From Heterostelium multicystogenum (taxonomy: Eukaryota; Evosea; Eumycetozoa; Acytosteliales; Acytosteliaceae), in NCBI GenBank assembly GCA_003667245.1, contig RCNN01000070.1:1-64000 (forward strand): DNA of 64,000 bases, in the 5' to 3' direction. The notes below the pieces were generated by a model. It worked only from the letters and a program-made list of their open reading frames with translations, ran no database searches and had not been told where the DNA came from. Shown here in pieces: positions 1-11,526 of the stretch. Within the stretch, counting starts at the first letter, position 1; the number at the start of each line of letters is the position of its first letter. The translations under genes were made by a program, and so were the position numbers.

Positions 1-1143
1 CCATGGACACTCACCGACCTGGTCCAGGATTTGTGGACACAGTCATGGACATGATGCTAAACCAAAGCCAGCCACAACAACAACTAACAATAATACCAAG
101 AAAGGCTGTAAAGAATGTAACAAGCCATTGGATAACAAACAAAAGGTTGGAACGACCGTGATCTTTTCTGTCTACCACACGAGAAAGAGAGATGTTGTGG
201 CCGGATGTGACCGCGAAATCGAAGGGCAAGTCCTCCAGGCAATGGATAAATCATGGCACCCAAAGTGCTTCAAATGTGATAAATGTAGCAAGGTTTTGTT
301 AACAAAACCCAGGAGAAGTTATTCGCAAAGGAGGCAATGGAAATCCTTTATGTGGTCCATGCCAGCAGCGGATCATCCAACAACAACTGTGGTAGTTGCA
401 ACAAACCTGTCGTTGGACAAGGAGTTGAGGCTCTTGATAAGAAATGGCACCCAGCATGTTTCAAGTGCTCAGACTGCATAAAACATTAGGGGATGAGTTT
501 GTAGAACTTGGAAACAAAGCTTTGTGTGTGATCCATGCTACAATAAGAAACCTGGATCATCGTCTGCTGCTGCTGGTGATGGATATAACCCAATGACAAA
601 TGTGCAGGCTGCACCAAGCAACTAGGTGTAGGTAATGAAGTAACCAAAATCAACAAGCATTTCTGGCATCGCGGATGTTTCAAAATGTGATTCATGCAAT
701 ACTGCTTTACAGACTGGATACTACTCTTCATGGAGATGATAGACCCCACTGCAAGCCATGTCATGAAAAAATTGAGTCATCGAAATCAGATAAATGTCCA
801 AAATGTAATAAGGCTATTCTCGATGGTGCCATCGTAAAGGCTTCTGGAAAGATGTGGCACAAAGCATGTTTCTCATGTGCTAAATGCTCCAAACAGATTG
901 GCGATGGAACCACCTACACTCGCTTCAGCAAACCATATTGCAAAGCCATGTTGGGATCAAGAGAAAGCAATTTGCAATAAATGCAGAAATCAGATCCAAG
1001 GTGACATTGTCGAAGTTCAAGAAACCGGAAAGATGTATTGTGTCAAATGTGCTCCGGGTCCAACTACCACAACCATCTATGGTGATAGAACCCCAGGCTT
1101 CACAATTGACCCAAGAAGTGGAAAGAAGACAATCAGACCCTAG
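1..1143 (+). CDS. multi-LIM-domain cytoskeletal adaptor protein (5' incomplete, frameshifted)
   Basis: LIM domains are double zinc fingers that bind protein partners, usually at actin structures. Successive Cys/His clusters are readable by switching frame: GCKECNKPL near 108-135; a second finger with SWHPKCFKCDKC near 250-290; a third with WHPACFKCSDC near 445-478; a fourth with FWHRGCFKCDSC near 660-697; and a fifth with CPKCNKAI and MWHKACFSCAKC near 796-890. A final half-finger (CNKCRNQI, YCVKC) follows, and the protein ends GKKTIRP at the TAG 1141-1143. The frame changes at least five times, yet every block keeps LIM spacing, so single-base sequence errors are more likely than decay. The N-terminus lies before the window or is obscured. 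The five-LIM array recalls dictyostelid LimB-type proteins, but this is inference and no symbol is assigned. Confidence 0.85.
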
Positions 1144-1435
1144 ATTTACAATAAATCAAATCAACTGTATTATAAATGAGGATTGTTATTACAAAAGTTA
1201 CACAACTGCTGAGTTTTTACACTTGGATTTTAGCTTTTATTTATCCATTGTCCAGTTTTACAGCTTGGCAAGCTGTAATGATTTTTATATACAACGGAAC
1301 GAGAATTCTGAGACAAAATCTTATTTGGCCCAACAAACATCAATGCTATGATAATGAATAGAATACTGTTGTTGGGATTAATGAATATATATTATGGTAT
1401 TGCTTTATTTTATTTATTGAATTAAACATTTGGGC

Positions 1436-4097
1436 TTAAGTGAAATGTTTACCAGCCTTTTGTTGTGCTAGTTTTCTCATTTTCTTTGTAGAGCTTCATT
1501 CTTTCTTTGTAACCTTCTGGGTCTAGTTTTTGCATGAGGAGATCTTCAAGCATAAAGATGGTCTCTGGATTACGAACGAATACCTTTGTCTTACCTTCTT
1601 CGAATTCGTCGGCTGGGATGTCCTTGGAGGTACGGACAATTTGCTCAACAAACTCTGGGATGGTTCTGGGTGGGACATCAAAGATCTTTCCGAAACGCTC
1701 GAGGAAAATGTTCTTGTAGTGACGGTAGGCATAACCAGCACGCTTGACTTTAATGTTTTCGAGAAGACCAAGATACTTGACTTGATGCTCGACACGTGAT
1801 GATACAAAGTTCATTGGTTGTTTACGATCGTTGGGCTTGATGCAACGGATGTAGTGGGGTGTGCATGCGGATAGACGTTGAACGAGATAGTTGGCAGATT
1901 GACGAATCTTGAAGGATGCTGTAGTTGGTGCTTGTTTGTTGTCCATCATGTTCTCTGGGAAGAGTCCAGCAATGAATGGATAGGTAGAGGTCTGCATGCA
2001 GCAGACGATCGATGCATAGAGATTGTCGTTGTTCTTGAAACAGAACTCTTCGATACTGTAGGTTACGTCACCTGCATAATGCTTGATAGTGAACTGGTCG
2101 TTTCCGACAAACTCGAGATGGGGGTGTTGAATTGAAGCAGAGAGCTTCTCGATGAATTTAATATCGGCAGTTGCAGAGTCGACGGCGTGAACTGTCTTGC
2201 AGACGTCGTCAAGAACACGCATAATTCCTGGTGGCTTGTTACCCTCGATCAAGTCACACACGATCTTGTTGTCAAAGAAAGAAATGTCCTTCCACTTCAT
2301 TCCTTCTTCGTGATATTCACGCTGCTCTCCACGGACAGTCAAGTCAATGAAGATCTGTTGAAGACGCTCGTTTACATAGTTGATACAGAACTGTTCGAAA
2401 CTGTTTCTCTCGAAGATCTCAAATCCATAGATATCCAAGACACCAATAACCTTGGATTGTCCATGGAATTGCATTGCTGTATTGATACGTGCTACGATAA
2501 AGTCAAAGACACGATCATAGAGTGTCTTGGCAAGAGCGTCACGAAGACCTGCGGCTTGGTCTGGATTTTGGGGGACAGCGTATTGGGTATGACGGACTGA
2601 ACCCGATTGGATTTGACGATGGTTCAATGATTGACCAAGGAACTGTGGATCGCAACCGAGAAGTGTAGCTGCCCATTGCAATGGGTTAGTATCGATAACT
2701 TCTGCTGGTGGCTCACCTTGGAAACGGATGTTTCCTACATGAAGAATAGCAGCCAAGATTCTGAAAATCTCTGTTTGCTCTTCCTTTGATATTCCAACAG
2801 TGTCCATTGCTTTGCAGACCTCACGGAATTCAGCACCGTCGTCTACATCCTCAACGGTGGTACACTTTGATTGTGAGAGATAGTAAAATGCTGAAGCGTC
2901 AGTGAGTCCCCATTCGCTCTTAGTTGATTGGTCGAGTCCAGCGAGTAACTGGTAGAAAATGTGGAAGTTTCTCTCTCCCTTCTGTTGGAAGGTTACTCTA
3001 GTCTTTTCAAGCAAGAAAGTTGAAATCTGTCCACCAACTGGTGCATTGTTGCTGTCGAACTGAATTTCCAAATACTTTCCAAAACGAGAAGAGTTATCGT
3101 TTCTGACTGTCTTTGCATTTCCAATGGCCTCCATCAATGGGTTACTGTCCAAAATAACACGCTTAATATGTTCTACATCGACAGCTCCTCCTCCTCTACC
3201 ACTGCTACCTCCTGCTGGTGCAATACGAGGGGGTGGACCTCCACGACCACGTGGGGGACCTCCTCTACCTGGTGGAGCACCTCTGCCTGGTGGTGGGACG
3301 ACTGTTCTTGCTGGTGGTTGGTAGTCGTCATCATCACCTCCACTTCCGTAGCCTCCAGCGGGTGGTGGTGCCACTCTGGGTGGTGGGGCTCCTCCTCTGG
3401 GTGGTGGTGCAACTCTAGGTGGTGGGGCTCCGCCACGAGGGGGTGGTGCTCCTCCTCTGGGTGGTGGGGCTCCTCCTCTTCCTGGAGCGCCTCCTCTTGG
3501 TGGCATACCACCTCTTCCACCTGGCATCATACCTGGCAAAGCTCTGCCACGACCTGGCATTGCTGGATTATCGTCGGCACCACCATCGTACTGTGGTAAG
3601 GAGCTAGCACACACTGCCTCCTCCCATAACCGATCCATAACTGTTGTTTGGACTGACAGCAGTAACATATTGAAGAATCAATTTAGCAGACACAGTCTTA
3701 CCAGCACCTGACTCACCTGAAATAATAACACATTGAGATTCATTGTCGTCGACCAATCTTCTGTAGGCACGCTCTGCCAACTGGAAAATATGAGGAGATG
3801 CATCACCACCAGATGCATTTTGATACATCTAAATATTGTAAAATGAAAAACCAATTTTTAATATTCAATATAAATGTGGTACTGTCGACGAGTGACTCAG
3901 TGGATAATTACTTTAATAAACTCTGAACCTGTGATTGGAAGTTGTTTGTAAGGATTGACAGCAACCAATACCTCACCAATATTGGTATAAATCAACTCTC
4001 TATCGAATCTAGCACCAATTTGATTGGTAATCTCACCATTGGATGGTGAAGACACCAAAACCAAATCATCTACACCAGATGAAAATAAACGAAACAT
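1436..4097 (-). CDS. myoK: myosin IK heavy chain (tail-less class I myosin with Gly/Pro/Arg-rich motor insert)
   Basis: Actin-based motor. Exon 1 is 4097-3912 (starts MFRLFSSGVDDLVLV, contains NIGEVLVAVNPYK). An intron of 83 bases (3911-3829, GT..AG) follows, then the main exon from 3828. The P-loop GESGAGKT is followed, at loop 1, by an insert of roughly 130 residues made of PPPRGGAPP-like repeats, then the rest of the motor (LDIYGFEIF, NEKLQQ-like NERLQQIF, FIRCIKP-like HYIRCIKPND). There is no TH1 or SH3 tail; the protein stops about 30 residues past the converter. This combination is diagnostic of Dictyostelium MyoK. The TEDS position, 16 residues before DALAK, is a Thr in VRHTQY, a likely PAK-type phosphorylation site. 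A frameshift near 3610 separates P-loop and insert. The last codons differ by frame: stop at 1449 gives TSTTKGW, while a shifted frame to 1436 gives a basic end. Confidence 0.92.
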
Positions 4098-5221
4098 GTT
4101 TGTTGTTTAGAAATTTATTATTATACAAGAATAAATGAAAAGAAATATGTTTATCTTTGTTTTTGGAAAGGAATAAATAAATAAATAAATAAATTAAATA
4201 ATAATACAACAAATTAATTTTTTGGAAATAATAAATATAGTGGACTTTGATTATATATCTAAAGATTAATTAATTTTTGGGAAATAAATAAATAAATACA
4301 AACAAACAAACAAACAAACAACAAAGACTAACTCTTTATTATTATAATATATATTTTAACTTGGTTAAGGCTTTTGTATTTGAATGGTAAAAATGATTGT
4401 TTGTTGTTGTTGTTGGGGATGTTTGTTGTTTTTAAGCAAAAAAACGATTGAGTTATTTAAATATTTTGTAGATAGATAAAAGTTTTGTGGTCATTGAGTG
4501 GCACCAATAATAATAATATTTTTGCCTCTTCTTGCCAAGGATCATCAGAACAAATCATACATATCAAATTGTAATTTTCTTATAATAAAAGACATTGATT
4601 TAAATTAATTTCATAAAAAAACAGCAATCAATCAGATGGAGTTGGGTTGTCAACCCAAATTGATAACCAATTTTTAGTTTTTTTTTCAATAAAGCAATTT
4701 ATTTTTATTTTAATTTATTTTTCTTGAACCACCACCAATCAATGAATGAATTTGTGTTTGTTGGTTACTGCTCATTACCTAAATCTTGTCTTTTATTTAT
4801 AGCAAATGGAAATGAAATGAAATGTGGGCTACCAAAACTAGTTATCGATATTCCACATTTTCTGTTTCTTAATTTTATGACTATAAAAATGTAAAACAAA
4901 TTGGTGATCAACACAATCTTTACAATGAATACTAAACCTGAAACTTAATTATATCTTTCTTCTTTCTTTTGTAAGCAAATTGATCCAAAGAGACCAAGTT
5001 GTATGGCACACACAAAAAATCTTTAAAAACTCAAAGATTAATATTTTATCAAAATATCTGTTTTTTTGATTTTTTTTTAAATTACTCAAGACGGAATTGT
5101 TGCAATCCCATCTAACAATGCACCTGGTGATGGTGGGCGGTATTCTCACCTTTTTTAATTACTGCACCTTTCATTTGCTCATACTCATTGTCAATTCAAT
5201 AGAGACAACAACAGATAATAG
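4098..5221. promoter_or_regulatory. divergent intergenic region between myoK and the C39-like gene
   Basis: About 1.1 kb of A/T-rich DNA with AAAT and AAAC microsatellites (around 4180-4320) and several T runs. No conserved coding signal is seen on either strand. Both flanking genes point away from it, so it should hold both promoters; no specific element is recognised. Confidence 0.4.
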
Positions 5222-5868
5222 CTAGATATAATAACATTGATTAGTTCAAATATTGTCAGATTGTCAATAGTTTTATTGTGTATTGCTATTGGTGTCACCA
5301 ATTCAATACCAGTAATTCCATATTCCTATCCACTCTATAAACAGGTTTGTACTATTTTATCATGTGCTGGATAAGTTGACTTGCTAATTCTATTGTTGGT
5401 GACGTTCGTTAGTGTGATCCAAAAATGGGGTAATGATACAATTGTAACAACCACTGTTTGCGATGTCGGTTGTTTAATGTCATCAGTTTCAATGTCCTTG
5501 GCTGGCAAGGGAATCCAAGTTAATGGAGAGCTACCCACACCAGGTACTCTTAACGCATGGCTAAAGCAGAATCAAGGATATACCTCAAATGATGAGGTTG
5601 GAGGAAGAGGTTGTTGCTCTTCTCCCAGCAGTGCAATGGGTTGGTCCATCAATTCCAGGAACCTCCCTCTCAATGTCCGACATCATCACACTCCTCAACC
5701 AAAGAGCGACAGTCATCTTGAATGTCATGAACGGAGGTCACTTTGTCCTTTGTGTTGGATATGACAGCGACCAACAAAACCCTCTATGTCAACGACCCAG
5801 GTTTCCAAACCCTTTACTACAAATACTCCGATGTGGTAGGATACCGTATTTTCAAAATGAACATCTAA
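5222..5868 (+). CDS. secreted C39-like cysteine peptidase family protein
   Basis: Papain-fold peptidase_C39-like domain. Exon 1 (to 5344) encodes a hydrophobic signal-like stretch ending PYSYPLYKQ. A 68-base intron 5345-5412 joins it to CDPKWGNDTIVTT, the usual start of this domain (YxQxDPxWGN). The candidate nucleophile Cys is in TVCDVGCLMSSVSM, the His in NGGHFVLCVGYD, and the Asp/Asn in the shifted-frame VNDPGFQTLYYKYSD. The protein ends YRIFKMNI at 5868. Two frameshifts, near 5597 and 5769, interrupt the ORF but both sides match the fold. No ATG lies in the open frame, so either a 5' exon is missing from this model or a base is lost. Likely a digestive or extracellular protein of a bacterivorous amoeba (inference). 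Confidence 0.75.
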
Positions 5869-6010
5869 ATCAATAAACATTTCAATGATAATCAATCATT
5901 ATAATATATAATTATAATGGTGGCATCAGATCGTCAGATAGATATAATTATATTAGCTTAGATATATTTTATTGTATTTTATTTTTTATTTTTAAAAAAA
6001 AGGAGATGGT

Positions 6011-6947
6011 TTATGAACGTCCGTATCCTCCACGTCCACCACGACCACCAGATCCTCCACGTCTCCACGACCACCAGCACCACCACGGCCACCGGCACCA
6101 CCACGACCTCCACGTCCACCGGCACCACACGTCCACCACGACCACCAGCACCACCACGACCTCCACGTCCACGACCACCGGCACCACCACGACCTCCTTG
6201 TGGTACTTTAGCCTTTGGTTTTGGTTCTTCGAGGAAATTCTTTATTGGTAAAAACAGAGTATGGATCGCAATAAACTTTATCGTCTGTATTGAAGGTTGA
6301 AGCTTGAACACCGTTGTCCAATTTAACATTGAAATACTATGAGATTGAGGATTTGTATGTTAATCGACAACAGTCTAACTTTGGCGAGCTGCTTGCTGCT
6401 ATTTTATCAACTTACTACTTGATTGATTGGTCCAAAAAATTTCACTAACTTGACCCAACTTTTGCTTGTTTTGTGTAAAGACTCTGCAGTTGAATTTTGG
6501 TACGTCGGCATGGGTTAATTTACAAACAATAGTCTCTTCGCATGTGTGGGTGAATGATCCAAGTTCTACAGAAATGATTGATTATCTATTAGTTAACTCT
6601 GATTCATCAGAGCATATCAATTTAATTCGATCATTCAATCATAGTGTCGTAATAAACATTCTATAATTTTAAATGCTAAATTGATCTGCGCCCGCCAGCG
6701 TATGAATATCAAACATACCGACGACTTGATCTGGGATGGCATCACCATCACGGTTTCCATATCCACCAGATGAACCACCACGACCACCACCGTATCCACC
6801 GGATGATCCACCACGACCTCCACCGTATCCACCTGATGATCCACCACGTCCACCACCATATCCACCACCTGAAGATCCACCACGGCCTCCACCGAATGAT
6901 CCACCACGGCCTCCACGACCACCACCACCATATCCACGACCAGACAT
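6011..6947 (-). CDS. gar1: GAR1, H/ACA snoRNP subunit (pseudouridylation complex)
   Basis: GAR1 is a core protein of H/ACA ribonucleoproteins, which pseudouridylate rRNA and snRNA in the nucleolus. Exon 1 (6947-6719) encodes an N-terminal glycine/arginine-rich domain (MSGRGYGGGGRGGRGG...). Exon 2 (6565-6419) encodes the conserved core ELGSFTHTCEETIVCKL and GQVSEIFGPINQ. Exon 3 (6336-6011) encodes YFNVKLDNGVQAS and KVYCDPYSV, then a C-terminal RGG tail ending RGGYGRS. Splices are GTATGT..TGTAG and GTAGTA..CATAG. The order RGG-core-RGG matches the family. Four small frameshifts occur: an extra base in the A6 run (plus strand 6434-6439), one at GAATTTCC, and at least one more near 6070-6130 inside the RGG repeats. 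Convergent with the peptidase gene, about 140 bases apart. Confidence 0.9.
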
Positions 6948-7896
6948 TATGACTTGATTGTTGTTGATTTTAGGAAATGTATATAAATTTGAGAGTGAGA
7001 TTTATGTTCTGCGACTAGTCTTGTAAGATCTAGATGTCTGATGACTGACTGATTGATTGATTGGCTCAAGGAAACTACACAAGAGATATTTCTATCGGTC
7101 CTGGCTGATGTGTTTGATTAAGCTAAAAATAAGAGAAAAAAATCTCTAACAACACTTTATTTAAAATAATCGATAAATTTGAATGATCAACTGGCTGATA
7201 ATCAAATTAATCTGTAGCGTTGTATTGGGTTATTAGTTATTAATAATAAATAAATAATGACACAATTATTCAATAATAAAAACTATTTTCGATAAATTAA
7301 AACTTATTATCAATTCGTTCGTTTTCAGCAAAAAAAAAAATAAATAAAAAATAATAAAAACAAAAAATGTTTTTTTTATTTTTTGATTTCAAAATCAGAT
7401 TAAGCAAGCTCAATGTATTAAAATAAAAATTCCGCCCAACGTTACACTTTCACTGTTATCGTGATTTACAAATATCCATCTATGGTGGCTAGTTAATTTG
7501 GCATTGAAAGACAAGAAAGAATTTTGGCGGATGGAGAATATCTCTCACGAGAATAGGAAAACTTCTTTTTGACATAATGGAGAGATTGGTAGATAGCCTC
7601 AATAGACTTCAAAGTTCACAGAGATCAATCATTGAAAATTTATACATCTGTGTGAATGTGAGTGGAGATCTTTACAGCAATTCAATTTTGGAGAGGAACA
7701 ACAACATTCAGAATATATCTTATATAAATCTACTATTTTAAGTGATGAACTTAATATAAATTGTTTAGGAAATGGAAAATCTTGATTCAGTTTGAACCCA
7801 CTCACAAAAATCAATCAAGTTTCTCTGAGAAAACATTTTTTTTTAGCTTCTTGTTCGTCATGTGTGTCATAGTTATAGTTTATAGATATATTATAA
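6948..7896. promoter_or_regulatory. divergent intergenic region 5' of gar1 and an ankyrin gene
   Basis: A/T-rich spacer. It contains one ATG-initiated 54-codon ORF (7577-7741, starts MERLVDSLNRLQ) without recognisable homology, and A/T homopolymers near 7330-7390. No other signal is seen. Confidence 0.3.
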
Positions 7897-9630
7897 ATGG
7901 AAAACGAGCTCTTTAAATTTGTATTTTCAAATAAGGTATTGAGTCGATTGATTTTCAAACATGTTTGGTATGATTCATAGAGAGTTTTTTGGCTCAAAAG
8001 ACTTTCAGCTGGAATGAGCTAAATTGTAATATCAAGATGTTGTTACAATATAGATATTATCGAAATGTAAAGTATTATCTAAGTAGCTTGCCAGCCTACT
8101 GCTATAGAGAGGAAATTAATCGTGCCATAAGAGACTCGATAAAGTTCGGTGCGCCATCTATTTTGGAGTTTATTGTCAAGGAGTTGAATGAGACAAGCGA
8201 TTGTAATACCAATGACGATCTCTTGATGTTTGCAGCTATAAGTGGAAGTTTGGAGTGTTTGTTGATACTGGAGGAAGCAGGCATCTTGAAAGAAACAGAT
8301 ATCAAGTCTTTCGTATACATCTTCGATTGTATAAGTAAATGTTTCGACCACGGCAGTCTGGATGTATTAAAATGGATTTCTGCCCAAAGTTGACCAATCA
8401 ATTTGGATTGGTTCCATCCGAGATTTTTTACTTTCATCAATCAAGCACGGACATTTTAATATTTTCAAATGGATTTTATCAAATCACGGTAACAACAATC
8501 TCAGAGGATTTCATATTGATTCATTACTCAAGTGCAATCGCATGGAAATGCTTGAATGGATGAAGACAAGTTGTACAAAGTTTTGGAAACCAACTGTAGA
8601 TTTACACAATTTCATTACAGACAAAGCTTTGGATCATATCAAATGGTGCCAAAATAATGGTATAAAGATACAAATATCATGTCAATCAATGGTTTTAGCA
8701 GCGGAATGTGGCAATTTAGAATTGGTAAAATGGATTCATGAGAATTCTGGTGGAAAGTTAGATAGCTATTATATGGCGATGGATTTGGCAGCAGAATGCG
8801 GTCATTTAGAGATTGTCAAGTGGCTGCATCATAATAGAACAGAAGGATGTTCTGTCAAGGCAATGGACTCTGCTGCTCGTGAGGGAAGACTTGATGTTGT
8901 TAAATGGCTGCATGAAAATCGCACAGAGGGTGCACCACTGGAGCAATGGACAATACTTGTAGCATTGAAGTCCTCCAGTTTCTTCATAATAAACGTACAG
9001 AAGGTTGTACTACTGATGCCATTGACAAAACCATGAAACAAAACCAAAGAAATGATATCTTTTTTGTTGGCCAACAGGACAGAGAGGTTCACAAAAACAG
9101 CAATAGAAATCTTCAATCGAAAATAAATCAACTGGATATTTTCAAATATATCACTCAATACATCAGGGACCACCATTTAGCCATAGATCTAAATATGTCA
9201 TTCTGAATTCCTGTGGCTTTTGCAAAAAAAGGAAGATTAGATTGGATCAAATATTTAGTTGAAAACAATGAATCACTAGGTTTTCGGGTGACCAATTAGT
9301 GAATTGGCAATAGAGAAGGCTGCCATGAAATGTCACCTCCCGGTGATTCGTTATCTCAATGAAATCGGTAATATCCCATGTCCTATCTATACTGTTGGAT
9401 ATGCAATTCTTGAGAATAATATTGAGTTTCTCCAGTTTATAACCGAAGAAAAGAAGTTTCACCAGTGGAGCTGCAGACACTTTGTTCAAGCCATCTTCTA
9501 TGAAAATTACCAAATGGCTGATTGGATGATCAAGAATCCATGCCCCCAATTTCAAATTTCCAAGGTGCTTGAGATTGCCCAAAGCACACACTACAGCAAT
9601 CATATATTTAAAATGTACAGATGTATCTAA
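7897..9630 (+). CDS. dictyostelid ankyrin-repeat family protein (frameshifted)
   Basis: The start MENELFKFVFSNKVLSRLIF is typical of the large dictyostelid family of ankyrin-like proteins with an N-terminal helical module. Repeats of the form MDLAAECGHLEIVKWLHHN and MDSAAREGRLDVVKWLHEN with RTEG linkers follow at about 8690-8940, then degenerate repeats to MYRCI at 9630. The frame changes near 7975, 8390, 8940 and 9200-9300, each time continuing the same repeat pattern. Start chosen at the ATG that begins the family signature. No function is known. Multiple indels could be sequence errors as elsewhere in the window, but because such genes are multicopy, real decay cannot be excluded. Confidence 0.7.
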
Positions 9631-10806
9631 CATTCCATGGATTTCAAACATCGAATTAGAATAAACAAAGAACCCCGAATGACAACTAATAAATATCCAA
9701 ATTCATATGATTATTGGATATTTACATTATCAATGAAATTATTATTAAATTTTGAAAATATCAACTCTAATTATACCACCATCTGATTCTCATGTTGAAT
9801 GAGTCTTTTACATGTAACTAATTAATTAATTCTAGTTATCCAATTATCAACAATTGTCCATTCTTTTGATTAAAGTTGAGAATACTAAAATAGATTCACT
9901 ACAACAACTACTACTACAAAAGCAGCAAGCAACAGCAATTGAACTAAACATATATTAATTCAAAAGCAATATATATATATGTGTATATTATCTGTATAGA
10001 TCATTGGAATCTTAGAAGTATAAATCAAACTTTATCAACCCTGTTCAATAACAGATGTGTGATTTTTATGAACTACATTCGCGTGTTAATTGTTTTTTTT
10101 TAATTGGAGTGTTTTTTTATTTTGACATCCAACCACACCCATTTAGAATTCTAACTAACGATATATTTTTAATTTTAAAACATTATTAAAAATAATTATA
10201 AGTTGTTGTTAGTTGGTTTTGCAAACATTCACAAACAAGAATAGATAACACGTTGTATAATTTCATATCTTACTTCATCCTCTTCTACTATATTATATTT
10301 TTAATATCTTAGATCTATCTATCTAGTTATTAGTTATTTGTACTAGCTAATATTGTTTATTATTATTATTATCATTAATTATCATTATGTTAGTTTGAGA
10401 TAGAAAAGTGATAATAACAGATAATAATAACAATTTGCTATATTTGTAAGATTAATAATAATAGAGAACCACCTCTTTTGACCATATTTCACATTCATTG
10501 AAATACATTTTATTTGTTATTATTATTATAAAACTACAAATACTGGTTGAGTTTAGTTTAGAGTTTTAGAGAACCTGCAAGCAAAAGGCTGAATAATTTA
10601 TGTTGTTAAAATCAGTCTGAAAAGAACCAATCATCAAATATCAAACATACAAGTAGGTTTCACACCTTACCAGATAACCTCACATCACACCGGCTTTAAA
10701 CAACCAACAAACGCAAAATTTTATTTATTTTTATTTATTTTTCCAAGCCATCTTCAAATCATCCCCACAAATCGATCAAGATATAATAGAAAAAAATTAG
10801 CAAAAC
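9631..10806. other. intergenic, A/T-rich, no gene seen
   Basis: Tandem-gene spacer of about 1.2 kb with TA, ATT and T-run low-complexity sequence. It presumably includes the promoter of the membrane protein at 10807. No conserved coding block is seen on either strand. Confidence 0.4.
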
Positions 10807-11526
10807 ATGATTCTCGATAGCGAAGAGACAGTTCATTTTGAACTAGAAGAAGACTTTGACGGTATGGAGTATCCAGAGAAATCAAAGTATGGTTGGGCGT
10901 CAAATAGAATACCTCTTTTCCAATATGCAGTGGCTGTATATATTGGGAGCACAGGGTGTTGTCTCTGGTGTAATCAACTTCTTTGTAAATCTCTTCTTGA
11001 CATGGCTTATTTATCCAAAGGAGGAAGGTGCCACTATTGTATTTTCCGGCGCTCTCACCTGCATTTTCTCTGACATTATTATGACCTCTTTCTTGCTGCC
11101 CACAATCACATGCATCCTTTCATCATTCTTGGTTACACTCGATCTACGAAGAAAGATGGTCTCTCCAATTGACGAACGTTGGCTCAAGCATCCATGCCTA
11201 TCATGGATCCCAACAGGTAAGATTACTATCAATTTGCTACAAGAATCATTGTTTATCCTAATCCAATTCTATTCTAGGAATAAACTATAAGATTATTATT
11301 AAAAGAGCTATTATTTTTTGGAGTATTAGGAGTCTGCATTTTTTCACCTCCAACATTGGTTTGTGTTTTCTTGGCTACAAAGGCAGATGGTTACATGTTT
11401 TTGAAGTGGCCATTCTATATGTTCAAAGGCTTCTGGTGTGCATTGTTGGCTATGATTGTTTCACCACTGATCGCTTTTGTATTGGTCGCATCGTATAATC
11501 CAAGACAAACATTCTTCTCATCATAA
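10807..11526 (+). CDS. multi-pass membrane protein of unknown function
   Basis: Unrecognised protein of about 220 residues. Exon 1 (10807-11216) starts MILDSEETVHFELEEDFDG, an acidic cytosolic-looking N-terminus. It then encodes hydrophobic segments around VVSGVINFFVNLFLTWLIYP, VFSGALTCIFSDIIMTSFLL and TITCILSSFLVTLDL. A 61-base intron (11217-11277, GTAAGA..TCTAG) leads to exon 2 (11278-11526) with IKRAIIFGVLGVCIFSPPTL and a last segment ending SYNPRQTFFSS. About five membrane spans are predicted by eye. Frameshifts: near 10935, and an extra base in the T6 run 11314-11319. I do not assign a family. Confidence 0.7.

Noticed and set aside
1530..2600. Plus-strand ORFs of 60-137 codons opposite myoK
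   Set aside because: Antisense shadows of a strongly conserved motor domain.
3168..3600. Plus-strand and other-frame Trp/Ser/Val-rich ORFs opposite the myosin repeat
   Set aside because: They are antisense or out-of-frame readings of the regular Gly/Pro/Arg repeat of myoK.
6006..6300. His/Pro/Thr-rich plus-strand ORFs
   Set aside because: Antisense of the GAR1 RGG tail; same at 6736-6957 opposite the N-terminal RGG domain.
6011..6947. Regularly spaced short repeats that could be mistaken for a CRISPR array
   Set aside because: They are in-frame RGG codon repeats of a eukaryotic gene, without spacers.
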